This document shows, one piece after another, positions 1-5,889 of a DNA stretch of 7,843 bases. The stretch is from the NCBI GenBank assembly GCA_021823555.1, contig JAKANW010000114.1:1-7843 (forward strand), in the 5' to 3' direction. Source of the stretch: Chloroflexota bacterium (GTDB lineage: Bacteria; Chloroflexota; Anaerolineae; Anaerolineales; Villigracilaceae). Numbering within the stretch: position 1 is the first letter of the stretch; each line of letters begins with the position of its first letter. The position numbers and the translations under genes are program-made. The notes below the pieces were generated by a model. It did no database searches, had not been told where the DNA came from, and worked only from the letters and a program-made list of their open reading frames with translations.

Positions 1-596
1 AGCCGTGGATGACCATCGAGATCATCACCCCCACCGATTACTACGGCCCAATCATGGACCTGGTCACCAAGCGGCGCGGGGTCTTCAAGTCGCAGGAGTA
101 TCCCGCCCCGCACCGCGTGCAGCTCAATTACGAGATCCCGCTCTCCGAGATCATCGTGGATTTCTTCGACGAGCTGAAATCGCGCACCAAAGGCTATGCC
201 TCGCTCGATTATCAATTCCTCGAATATCGCCCGGATAAATTGCAGAAACTCGAAGTCCTCGTGAATGGCGAACCTGTGGATGCGCTGGCAGCCATTGTCC
301 ACGAAAAGGACGCCTACCACAAAGGCCAGCGGCTCATCACCAAGCTCAAGGAACTGATCCCGCGGCAGTTGTTCGATGTGGCCGTCCAGGCCTCCGCGGG
401 CGGACGCGTGATCTCACGCGCCAACGTCAAAGCCACGCGCAAGGATGTGCTGGCCAAATGCTACGGCGGCGACATCACCCGCAAGAAGAAACTGCTTGAG
501 AAACAAAAGAAGGGCAAGAAACGCCTGAAGATGATCGGCAACGTGGAGATCCCGCAAGAGGCGTTCATGGCTGTACTCAAACTGGAAGAGGAGTGA
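1..596 (+). CDS. lepA: Elongation factor 4 (LepA), C-terminal part, 5' end outside window
   Basis: EF4/LepA is a ribosome-associated translational GTPase linked to back-translocation and ribosome assembly. Only the last 197 complete codons are present, about one third of the usual ~600 residues; the GTP-binding domain lies upstream of the window. Reading in the frame of position 3, the protein begins Pro-Trp and runs into the EF-G-like domain V ('IITPTDYYGPIMDL', 'RRGVF'), then the LepA-specific C-terminal domain with the family signatures 'LKSRTKGYASLDY', 'LKELIPRQLF', 'VLAKCYGGDITRKKKLLEKQ' and the ending 'GNVEIPQEAFMAVLK'. The ATG at position 9 is an internal methionine, not a start, because homology continues before it to the window edge. 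The gene ends TGA at 594-596 with no frameshift. The identification is very secure from the CTD motifs. A 125-base gap to the next gene suggests that lepA ends its own transcription unit. Confidence 0.97.
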   Translation, partial: PWMTIEIITPTDYYGPIMDLVTKRRGVFKSQEYPAPHRVQLNYEIPLSEIIVDFFDELKSRTKGYASLDYQFLEYRPDKLQKLEVLVNGEPVDALAAIVHEKDAYHKGQRLITKLKELIPRQLFDVAVQASAGGRVISRANVKATRKDVLAKCYGGDITRKKKLLEKQKKGKKRLKMIGNVEIPQEAFMAVLKLEEE

Positions 597-601
597 TATT
601 C

Positions 602-710
602 GCGTTGAGCGGAACGCCGAACAGAGCAAGGCGCGCAGTCGAAGCGCCCTTCGATTTCGGTCTCGATACGGCGGACGAACACCGCCTACTCGACCTCCAC
701 TCAGGGCAAA
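602..710. repeat. Repeat-like intergenic stretch with nested inverted repeats
   Basis: The gap after lepA holds several small inverted repeats. TCGAAG (639-644) and CTTCGA (649-654) form a 6-bp stem with a 4-base loop. GGTC (659-662) pairs with GACC (692-695), enclosing GGCGG (670-674) and CCGCC (682-686) around a 7-base loop. The wording (CCCTTCGA, GGTCTCGATACG, CGCCTACTCGACC, CTCAGGGCAAA) looks to me like fragments of dispersed intergenic repeats, with the 659-695 element lying inside a CTTCGA...CTCAGGGC element. This is pattern recognition; only one copy is in the window. There is no T-tract behind either stem, so a terminator is not supported. An AT-rich TTAATTAA (712-719) abuts the next ATG. 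Confidence 0.4.
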
Positions 711-721
711 GTTAATTAATT

Positions 722-1732
722 ATGAAAGATATCAAACGCTGGCTGCCTGGCGCCATCATCAGCATCCTGCTGATCGCGGCCATTTTATATTTCGTGGACT
801 TCCGCGCCATGCTGCACGCCATCCGCACTGCCAATTATTGGATCCTGGCGGTGGCCATGCTCCTGTCCTTTGTGTGGATGGTTGTGCGCGCCATCGTCTG
901 GCGGACCCTGCTGCGCGAGCGCGCTCCTTACAAGGTTGTTCTCTTCACACTGGGGGAAGGCTATTTGTTGAACAATTTCCTACCCTTCCGTCTCGGTGAA
1001 CTGGGGCGCGCCTTCCTGCTCAGCCGTAAATCCAGCCTGCAATTTGTCGAAAGCCTGCCGACCATCGTCATCGAGCGCGCCGTGGACCTGGGCATCTCGG
1101 CAGCCATCCTGCTGGCCGCGCTGCCCTTTGTGGTCGGCGGGGAAGGCTCGCAAAGGATCGGCATCATCGTGGGCGTAGCCGTGGTGATCGGGCTGATCGT
1201 ACTCTACATCCTGGCGCGCAACCGGGCGTGGGCGCTGGATGTCTTCCATAAGTTGAGCCAGCGCTGGCCGGTCCTGGAGCGCTTCGGCGGCAGCGTGCTC
1301 GAATCTTTCCTGGAAGGCCTGGCAGTCATCACCGATGGCTGGGTCTTCGCCCGCTTCCTATTCTGGATGGCGGTCAACTATGTGATTGGCCTCCTGGCTT
1401 ACTACTTGATGATCCTGGCCTTCTTCCCGCAGGCGCAACCAGCATGGGGATTGTTCGGGTTGGGCGCGGCGGCCTTCGGCGGCGCGATCCCGTCCCTGCC
1501 CGGCGCAGTGGGCACTTTCGAGGGCGCTTTCGGCGGCGCGTTGACCCTGCTGAGCGGCGACCAGTCCACCTCGCTGGCAGTGGCGCTGACGGCGCGCCTT
1601 TATAACTATCTCAACAGCGGCGTGATCGGTTTCATCGGTCTGGCCAGTGAAGGCCAGACGCTTTCAGGCATTTATCAGGACCTGGTGAACTTTAGATCGA
1701 AAGCAAAGATAGAAGTAGACGAAAACGGGTAA
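722..1732 (+). CDS. Flippase-like integral membrane protein (LPG synthase TM region family, UPF0104)
   Basis: This 336-residue polytopic membrane protein belongs to the family of the transmembrane part of lysylphosphatidylglycerol synthase (Pfam LPG_synthase_TM); stand-alone members are proposed to move lipids or lipid-linked molecules across the membrane. The family signatures are visible: 'LLNNFLPFRLGELGRA' near residues 82-97 (Asn84-Asn85, Gly92-Glu93, Arg96), 'ERAVDL' at 118-123, and 'PSLPGAVGTFEGAF' from Pro257 with Glu267. Hydrophobic segments lie near 9-25, 39-60, 124-139, 146-165, 208-235, 240-256 and about 297-310. There is no C-terminal aminoacyltransferase domain, so this is not a full MprF. 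The start is ATG 722; the upstream AGGG (about 15 bases away) is too distant to be a convincing ribosome site. The charged C-terminal tail is probably cytoplasmic. The stop is only 2 bases before the rhomboid gene, implying co-transcription. The actual substrate cannot be told. Confidence 0.85.
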   Translation: MKDIKRWLPGAIISILLIAAILYFVDFRAMLHAIRTANYWILAVAMLLSFVWMVVRAIVWRTLLRERAPYKVVLFTLGEGYLLNNFLPFRLGELGRAFLLSRKSSLQFVESLPTIVIERAVDLGISAAILLAALPFVVGGEGSQRIGIIVGVAVVIGLIVLYILARNRAWALDVFHKLSQRWPVLERFGGSVLESFLEGLAVITDGWVFARFLFWMAVNYVIGLLAYYLMILAFFPQAQPAWGLFGLGAAAFGGAIPSLPGAVGTFEGAFGGALTLLSGDQSTSLAVALTARLYNYLNSGVIGFIGLASEGQTLSGIYQDLVNFRSKAKIEVDENG

Positions 1733-1734
1733 AA

Positions 1735-2400
1735 ATGTTTCCCCTGTATGACACGCTGCACTCCCGCAGGTTCCCGGTCGCCAACTGGATGTTGATCGCC
1801 GCCAACGCGCTGGCCTTTTTATACGAGCTGCAATTTAGCCCGGCGGGACTCAAGAGGCTGATCGAAACGTGGGGACTCATCCCGGTGCACTTGCTGGTAA
1901 ACCCATCCCAGGCCTGGATCACCATTTTCTCGGCCATGTTCCTGCACGGCGGCTGGCTGCACATTTTGAGTAACATGTGGGTGTTATTCATCTTTGGCGA
2001 TAACGTGGAAGACCGCCTGGGCCACGTCCGCTACCTGGTCTTTTATCTTTTGTGCGGCGTGGCCGCCGGCTTGCTGGATGCATACGTGCAGCCGCAAAGT
2101 TCCGTCCCGATGATCGGAGCCAGCGGCGCGATCGCAGGCGTGCTGGGTGCGTATCTGCTTCTGTTCCCGCAGGCGCACATCCTAAGTTTTGTGCCGATCT
2201 TGTTCATCTTTACGTTGATCGAGATCCCAGCGTACGTCTTTCTGATTTTCTGGTTTATCCTGCAATTATTCTCCGGCATCACAACCATGAGCGGGGCCGA
2301 CAGCGGCGGGATCGCCTGGTGGGCTCACGTAGGCGGGTTCCTGTTTGGCTTGCTGGCCGTAAATTTGTTCGTCCGTCGGCGCACGCTGCGCACATGGTAG
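1735..2400 (+). CDS. Rhomboid-family intramembrane serine protease
   Basis: A 221-residue rhomboid protease, which cleaves transmembrane segments inside the lipid bilayer. The catalytic dyad is Ser130 in 'GASGAIAG' and His198 in 'AHVGGFLFG'. The oxyanion side chains are in 'HGGWLHILSNM', with the HxxxN pair His76/Asn80. The L1-loop region after TM2 reads 'GDNVEDRLGHVRY', with the conserved Glu92, Gly96 and Arg99. Membrane segments lie near 17-33, 64-87, 98-118, 128-144, 149-177 and 194-213, the basic six-helix rhomboid core; there is no extra cytoplasmic or zinc-finger domain. All catalytic residues are intact, so it should be active; its substrates are unknown. The ATG at 1735 follows the previous stop by 2 bases without a clear Shine-Dalgarno, suggesting translational coupling. 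It is followed 31 bases later by the epimerase gene. Confidence 0.95.
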   Translation: MFPLYDTLHSRRFPVANWMLIAANALAFLYELQFSPAGLKRLIETWGLIPVHLLVNPSQAWITIFSAMFLHGGWLHILSNMWVLFIFGDNVEDRLGHVRYLVFYLLCGVAAGLLDAYVQPQSSVPMIGASGAIAGVLGAYLLLFPQAHILSFVPILFIFTLIEIPAYVFLIFWFILQLFSGITTMSGADSGGIAWWAHVGGFLFGLLAVNLFVRRRTLRTW

Positions 2401-2421
2401 AATCATCTCATCAAACCTTTT

Positions 2422-2425
2422 GGAG
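2422..2425 (+). promoter_or_regulatory. Ribosome binding site that fixes the epimerase start
   Basis: GGAG at 2422-2425 stands 6 bases before ATG 2432, ideal Shine-Dalgarno spacing. A longer reading from TTG 2420 would put this site inside the coding region and add four residues (MEKL) ahead of the conserved 'KFLVTGGAGFIG' start, so ATG 2432 is preferred. Confidence 0.85.
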
Positions 2426-2431
2426 AAGCTT

Positions 2432-3457
2432 ATGACTCGCAAATTCCTTGTCACCGGGGGCGCAGGTTTTATCGGCTCCAACTATGTCCATCGTCTGTTA
2501 GCGCGCGGCGAACAGGTTACCATCTACGATAATCTCAGCCGCGGCGGGGCGCCGCGCAACCTGGAGTGGTTGAAGAAGACCTTCGGCGCGCAGGCATTTA
2601 ACGTGATCGTCGCGGATGTACGCGAGGCCGCCTCCGTAATGGAAGCGGCCAAAGGGGCGGACGTGATCGTGCATCTGGCCGGTCAGGTGACTGTGACCAC
2701 CTCGGTTACCAACCCGCGTGAGGATTTCGAGATCAACGCCCTCGGCACCTTCAACGTGCTCGAAGCCGCGCGCGCTTCGGGGCGTCAGCCCATCTTCCTG
2801 TATGCCTCCACCAACAAGGTCTACGGCGGCATGGAGGATGTGGAGATCGTGGAGGACGCCACGCGCTGGCATTATAAGGATTTGCCGTTCGGCGCGGCGG
2901 AGAGCCAGCCGTTGGATTTCCATTCGCCCTATGGATGTTCCAAGGGCACCGGCGATCAGTACGTGCGCGACTACTTCCGCATCTATGACCTGCCAACCGT
3001 TGTGTTCCGTCAAAGTTGCATTTACGGCCCCAGACAGTTTGGCATTGAAGACCAGGGCTGGCTGGCGTGGATGATGATCGCGGCGATGACGGGGCGCACG
3101 ATCACGATCTACGGCGACGGCAAGCAGGTGCGCGATGTGCTGTACGTGGAAGATCTGATGAATGGCTACGACGCGGCCATCGAACACATTGACCGCGCAA
3201 AGGGACAGGTCTACAACATGGGCGGCGGCGCGGAAAACGTGCTGGCCGTATGGACTGAGTTCGGGCCAATCCTGGAAAAACTGCTCGGCAAAAAGATCGA
3301 AGTGGCGCGCGGCGACTGGCGCCCCGGCGACCAGCGTGTCTTCTATGCCGATTATCGCAAGGCCGAACGCGAGCTGGGATGGAAGCCGGAGATCAGCCTG
3401 GAGGAAGGCATCGAGCGGTTGTTCAACTGGGTGAGGGAGAATAAAGAGTTATTCTGA
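2432..3457 (+). CDS. NAD-dependent epimerase, CDP-paratose 2-epimerase-like (extended SDR)
   Basis: A 341-residue extended short-chain dehydrogenase that acts on a nucleotide sugar in the cytoplasm. The NAD-binding Rossmann motif is 'VTGGAGFIG' (Gly9, Gly12, Gly15), followed by Asp33 at the end of beta-2, which favours NAD(H). The active site has 'YASTNKVYGG' (Ser126/Thr127) and Tyr167-x3-Lys171 in 'SPYGCSKG'. Motifs that in my experience point to the CDP-paratose 2-epimerase/tyvelose epimerase group are 'HLAGQVTVTTSVTNP', 'DFHSPYGCSKG', 'FRQSCIYGPRQFG' and 'GDWRPGDQRV'. Tyvelose epimerase inverts C2 of CDP-paratose to give CDP-tyvelose for surface polysaccharide. No gene for making CDP-paratose (cytidylyltransferase, 4,6-dehydratase, deoxysugar reductases) is in the window, so the real substrate may be another CDP- or NDP-sugar. 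Length and catalytic residues are complete. It follows the rhomboid gene by 31 bases with its own strong ribosome site. The SDR class is certain; the substrate is inferred. Confidence 0.88.
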   Translation: MTRKFLVTGGAGFIGSNYVHRLLARGEQVTIYDNLSRGGAPRNLEWLKKTFGAQAFNVIVADVREAASVMEAAKGADVIVHLAGQVTVTTSVTNPREDFEINALGTFNVLEAARASGRQPIFLYASTNKVYGGMEDVEIVEDATRWHYKDLPFGAAESQPLDFHSPYGCSKGTGDQYVRDYFRIYDLPTVVFRQSCIYGPRQFGIEDQGWLAWMMIAAMTGRTITIYGDGKQVRDVLYVEDLMNGYDAAIEHIDRAKGQVYNMGGGAENVLAVWTEFGPILEKLLGKKIEVARGDWRPGDQRVFYADYRKAERELGWKPEISLEEGIERLFNWVRENKELF

Positions 3458-3461
3458 ATTT

Positions 3462-3484
3462 AAGGTGACGGTCACTTTATTCTT
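3462..3484 (+). terminator. Weak terminator-like hairpin after the epimerase gene
   Basis: AAGGTGA (3462-3468) pairs with TCACTTT (3472-3478) as a 7-bp stem with one G-U pair and a CGG loop, followed by ATTCTT. At its heart is the 11-base odd palindrome GTGACGGTCAC (3465-3475). The stem is short and the T-run is interrupted, so termination would be weak. CTTTATTC (3475-3482) can also pair with GAATAAAG at 3439-3446 in the end of the coding region, which would compete with this hairpin. Confidence 0.35.
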
Positions 3485-3528
3485 AAAGGGAAATCATCAC
3501 TGGCAGTTCGGATTGGCAACACCGCGCT

Positions 3529-3549
3529 CCCCAGCACTAGCGCCTGGGG
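3529..3549. other. Short GC-rich stem-loop upstream of the 3634 promoter
   Basis: CCCCAG (3529-3534) pairs with CTGGGG (3544-3549) across a 9-base loop. It has no T-run and lies 25 bases before the predicted -35 element. Its role is unknown; it could be a protein site, a remnant of a repeat, or chance. Nothing else recognisable was seen in 3485-3573. Confidence 0.25.
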
Positions 3550-3573
3550 CAAGTGTGCGTTCGGTGCAAGTAT

Positions 3574-3601
3574 CTGACCTGCAAATGATTGGTTGTATAA
3601 T
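3574..3601 (+). promoter_or_regulatory. Sigma70-type promoter for the membrane protein/sulfatase-fold unit
   Basis: TATAAT at 3596-3601 is a perfect -10 consensus. CTGACC at 3574-3579 matches TTGACA in 4 of 6 bases with a 16-base spacer. Transcription would start near 3608, giving a leader of roughly 25 bases to the TTG start at 3634. A perfect 10-bp palindrome, TTACCGGTAA (3602-3611), sits right over the expected start point and could be a repressor operator. Confidence 0.6.
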
Positions 3602-3633
3602 TTACCGGTAATTCCTTAAAATACCGAGAGACC

Positions 3634-4212
3634 TTGACCAACTTCTTCACTCAGCGATATTCCCGCCAGGGACTCTGGTCCCTCTTTCTAATGTGTGCAT
3701 TCCCACTTCATCTCTGGACGCTGCTGCTGGCCTTCAGGGACCTTTCCTGGTTGACGGATCGCACCAACGCCTGGGATGCGGTCGGCGTGGCCTCCTATGG
3801 GTTGGTCTTTGCCTTGATTGAAAGCGTGACCATTTTTCTCGTCCTTGTTTTGCTGGGATTCCTCGTTTCAAAACAGTGGGGGCAAAACAGACGGATTGCC
3901 CTGTTGACAATCCTGGCCCTGATCGTTTCCCTGTGGGCCATGGTCAGCCAGCTTTTCTTCCTTTTAGGCATCTCCCCTTCGGGATGGATACTCAACTCCC
4001 TGGCGCAAACGGCGCATCCGGTGCGGATCATGTATATAGCATTCCTTGTCGTGGTCACTCCAACGATCCTGGTCCCGGCCTGGCTTGTGCTGCGGTCGGA
4101 CAAGTTCTTTCAGTTTTTGCAAGTGCTTATTGATCGCCTCTCCTTGCTGACCATGTTCTATCTCGTCTTCGACTTTATTGGCCTGGTGATCGTCATTATC
4201 CGTAACGTATGA
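3634..4212 (+). CDS. Five-helix integral membrane protein of unknown function, partner of the sulfatase-fold gene
   Basis: I do not recognise a named family for this 192-residue protein. It is strongly hydrophobic, with five probable membrane helices near residues 14-34, 51-79, 87-112, 131-153 and 168-189, joined by short loops. Basic clusters (Arg8/Arg11, Lys80/Arg86/Arg87, Arg154/Lys157/Arg168) mark likely cytoplasmic sides. Polar residues within or beside helices include His26, Glu63, Ser64, Gln106 and Asp180. There is no signal peptide beyond helix 1, and no enzymatic motif. The start is TTG 3634: the frame is open back only to a TAA at 3598-3600, no ATG or GTG lies between, and the next ATG (3691) falls inside helix 1. 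GAGAG at 3626-3630 is a close, weak ribosome site. It stands just after a good promoter and 13 bases before the exported sulfatase-fold gene, so it may anchor, assist or regulate that enzyme, or handle its lipid substrate; this is inference. Confidence 0.8.
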   Translation: MTNFFTQRYSRQGLWSLFLMCAFPLHLWTLLLAFRDLSWLTDRTNAWDAVGVASYGLVFALIESVTIFLVLVLLGFLVSKQWGQNRRIALLTILALIVSLWAMVSQLFFLLGISPSGWILNSLAQTAHPVRIMYIAFLVVVTPTILVPAWLVLRSDKFFQFLQVLIDRLSLLTMFYLVFDFIGLVIVIIRNV

Positions 4213-4225
4213 TGGATGGTGAAGG

Positions 4226-5785
4226 ATGAAGCCTCAGTTCAATCGCCGCGATTTTCTAAAACTAGCGGGTTTATTGCCGGCCAGTCTAGCTACTTCCCAA
4301 CTTGTCAAAACCCTTGGCCTGCCGCGCTCGCTTCAGTCCGGGCCAAAGAACGTGCTGGTTGTTGTCTTCGATGCTTTCTCAGCCCATAACATTTCCCTGT
4401 ATGGATACCCGCGCGAAACGATGCCCAACCTTTCCAAACTGGCGGACAGGGCCATCGTATATCACAACCATTTCGCAGGCGGCAATTTCACAACGCCGGG
4501 GACTGCCTCCCTTTTGACGGGCACCCTGCCCTGGACGCACCGGGCCTTCACGCTCAACACGACCGTGGATGTTCCATTCGCAGACAAGACCGTTTTCCAC
4601 GCCTTCCAGGATTACTACCGCATTGCCTATTCCCATAACAATGTAGTGAACACGCTGCTGAACCAGTTCCGCGCGGACCTGGACGAACTGGTGCCGCGCA
4701 CACAGCTTTACCTGACCAGTGATGGGGCTGTCAGTTCGCTGTTCAAGAACGACGATGACATTGGTTCCGTCAGTTGGACGCGTATTATGAAAAAGGGGGA
4801 TGCAGGCTATGCCTACTCCCTATTCTTCTCACGACTCTACGAATTGCTGCAAGCCAATCAGCTTAAGAATCTAAAGTCACTCTTTCCGCGCGGCTTTCCA
4901 GGGATCAACGGCGACAATTATTTCCTGCTCGAACAGGCCATTGACTGGCTGGGTGACCGGCTCAAGAAAATCCCGCAGCCTTTTATGGGATATTTCCACT
5001 TTTTACCGCCCCACTATCCCTACCGCACCCGCAAGGAATTTTACGGCCGCTTCAGAAATGATGGGTTTAAGCCGGTGGACAAACCGGTTGATATTTTCAG
5101 CCTCGATAAGTCAACGGACGCGGCCACATCGGATACAACGGGGGTGTCCATCCAGGAAGACCGCGAGAATTACGATGAGTTCATCCTCTACATTGACCAT
5201 GAATTCGGTCGCTTGTTCGACTCTCTTGAATCGTCCGGGCTGTTGAAGAACACCTGGGTGGTGGTCACCGCCGACCATGGTGAGCTGTTCGAGCGCGGCA
5301 TCGAGGGTCACTCCACAGCCGTGTTGTTCCAGCCCGTTGTCCACATCCCCCTGCTGATCTTCGAGCCGGGACGGACAACCCGCCTGGATGTGACCACGCC
5401 AACCAGCGCGGTGGACGTGATGCCCACGCTGTTGCACGTAATCGGCCAGCAAGCAGCGGACTGGGCTGAGGGGATTCTGCTGCCGCCATTTGGCGAGGTG
5501 AGTCCGAACCCCGACCGGAGCATTTATACTGTGCAAGCCAGGGGTACTGAGAAACATGCTCCGATCCAGCAGGCCACGGTCATGTTGACCAAGGGGAAAT
5601 ATAAGCTCGTATACTATTTTGGATACAAGCGCCTGGAACCAACGGGCGAACGCTTCGAACTCTATGACCTGGAAGCAGATCCTGAAGAGCTGAACAATCT
5701 CTTCATCACGCAAAGCGCAGTCAGTACTGAGATGCTCCAGGAAATAAAGTCAAAGCTGGCGGAAGAGAACAAATCATATCTTTAG
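4226..5785 (+). CDS. Tat-exported sulfatase/alkaline-phosphatase superfamily enzyme with Thr at the nucleophile position
   Basis: This 519-residue protein begins with a twin-arginine signal ('NRRDFLKLAG', Arg7-Arg8, then a hydrophobic stretch to about residue 32), so it should be folded, metal-loaded and exported. No lipobox cysteine is seen. The catalytic domain starts at 'NVLVVVFDAFSAHN', with Asp49 as the first metal ligand and 'SLYGYPRETMPNL' following. The nucleophile loop reads 'FTTPGTASLLTG': the position of the formylglycine cysteine (C-x-P-S-R) is Thr89 and the Arg is Thr93, so it is not a classical Cys- or Ser-type sulfatase and more likely uses threonine, as phosphatases and phosphotransferases of this fold do. 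The other metal/phosphate residues are His258/His263 in 'FHFLPPHYPY', Asp350-His351 in 'TADHGELF' and His362 in 'GHST'. The C-terminal part ('ELYDLEADPEELNNL') is a sulfatase-type ending. ATG 4226 is the first start after an in-frame TGA at 4220; AAGG directly abuts it. The substrate is unknown. Confidence 0.9.
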   Translation: MKPQFNRRDFLKLAGLLPASLATSQLVKTLGLPRSLQSGPKNVLVVVFDAFSAHNISLYGYPRETMPNLSKLADRAIVYHNHFAGGNFTTPGTASLLTGTLPWTHRAFTLNTTVDVPFADKTVFHAFQDYYRIAYSHNNVVNTLLNQFRADLDELVPRTQLYLTSDGAVSSLFKNDDDIGSVSWTRIMKKGDAGYAYSLFFSRLYELLQANQLKNLKSLFPRGFPGINGDNYFLLEQAIDWLGDRLKKIPQPFMGYFHFLPPHYPYRTRKEFYGRFRNDGFKPVDKPVDIFSLDKSTDAATSDTTGVSIQEDRENYDEFILYIDHEFGRLFDSLESSGLLKNTWVVVTADHGELFERGIEGHSTAVLFQPVVHIPLLIFEPGRTTRLDVTTPTSAVDVMPTLLHVIGQQAADWAEGILLPPFGEVSPNPDRSIYTVQARGTEKHAPIQQATVMLTKGKYKLVYYFGYKRLEPTGERFELYDLEADPEELNNLFITQSAVSTEMLQEIKSKLAEENKSYL

Positions 5786-5801
5786 ATTCCATGCGGCAGA
5801 A

Positions 5802-5855
5802 CGTCCCGCAGGTTTCTTTGCAAATTGCGGCTGGATCGCTCAAACCTGCGGGACG
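5802..5855. repeat. Perfect 14-bp inverted repeat with 26-base loop
   Basis: CGTCCCGCAGGTTT (5802-5815) is exactly repeated in reverse complement as AAACCTGCGGGACG (5842-5855). The element fills most of the gap between the sulfatase-fold gene and rlmB. It is GC-rich and would make a very stable hairpin in RNA or a cruciform in DNA. It may be a dispersed REP/MITE-like intergenic element, a transcription stop, or both. No target-site duplication is evident. Confidence 0.75.
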
Positions 5856-5878
5856 GTAGTCGACAATTTGATTTTTTT
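5821..5878 (+). terminator. Possible terminator: second stem followed by seven T
   Basis: CAAATTG (5821-5827), inside the loop of the 14-bp repeat, is the exact reverse complement of CAATTTG (5864-5870), which is followed directly by A and then seven T (5872-5878). The large hairpin ends 16 bases before the T-run, too far for a classical intrinsic terminator, but the AT-rich second stem abuts it. The two stems together have pseudoknot topology. Termination of the sulfatase-fold transcript here is plausible but unproven. Confidence 0.35.
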
Positions 5879-5889
5879 CGTTAGGTTTC

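Noticed and set aside
9..11. ATG at position 9 as a start for a short protein
   Set aside because: LepA homology continues upstream of it to the window edge (Pro-Trp before the Met) and no ribosome site precedes it.
602..721. CRISPR array or attachment site in the gap after lepA
   Set aside because: There are no regularly spaced direct repeats, no integrase and no tRNA; the repeats are inverted and short.
2498..3187. 229-codon minus-strand reading frame opposite the epimerase gene
   Set aside because: It mirrors the SDR codons, shows no recognisable domain and has no ribosome site; the plus-strand gene is unambiguous.
5111..5713. 200-codon minus-strand reading frame opposite the sulfatase-fold gene
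   Set aside because: It is a shadow of a gene with intact superfamily motifs through this whole stretch and has no independent coding evidence.
5842..5878. Classical intrinsic terminator from the 14-bp repeat plus T-run
   Set aside because: The stem ends 16 bases before the T-run, too far for the standard mechanism; kept only as a weaker, alternative-stem terminator.
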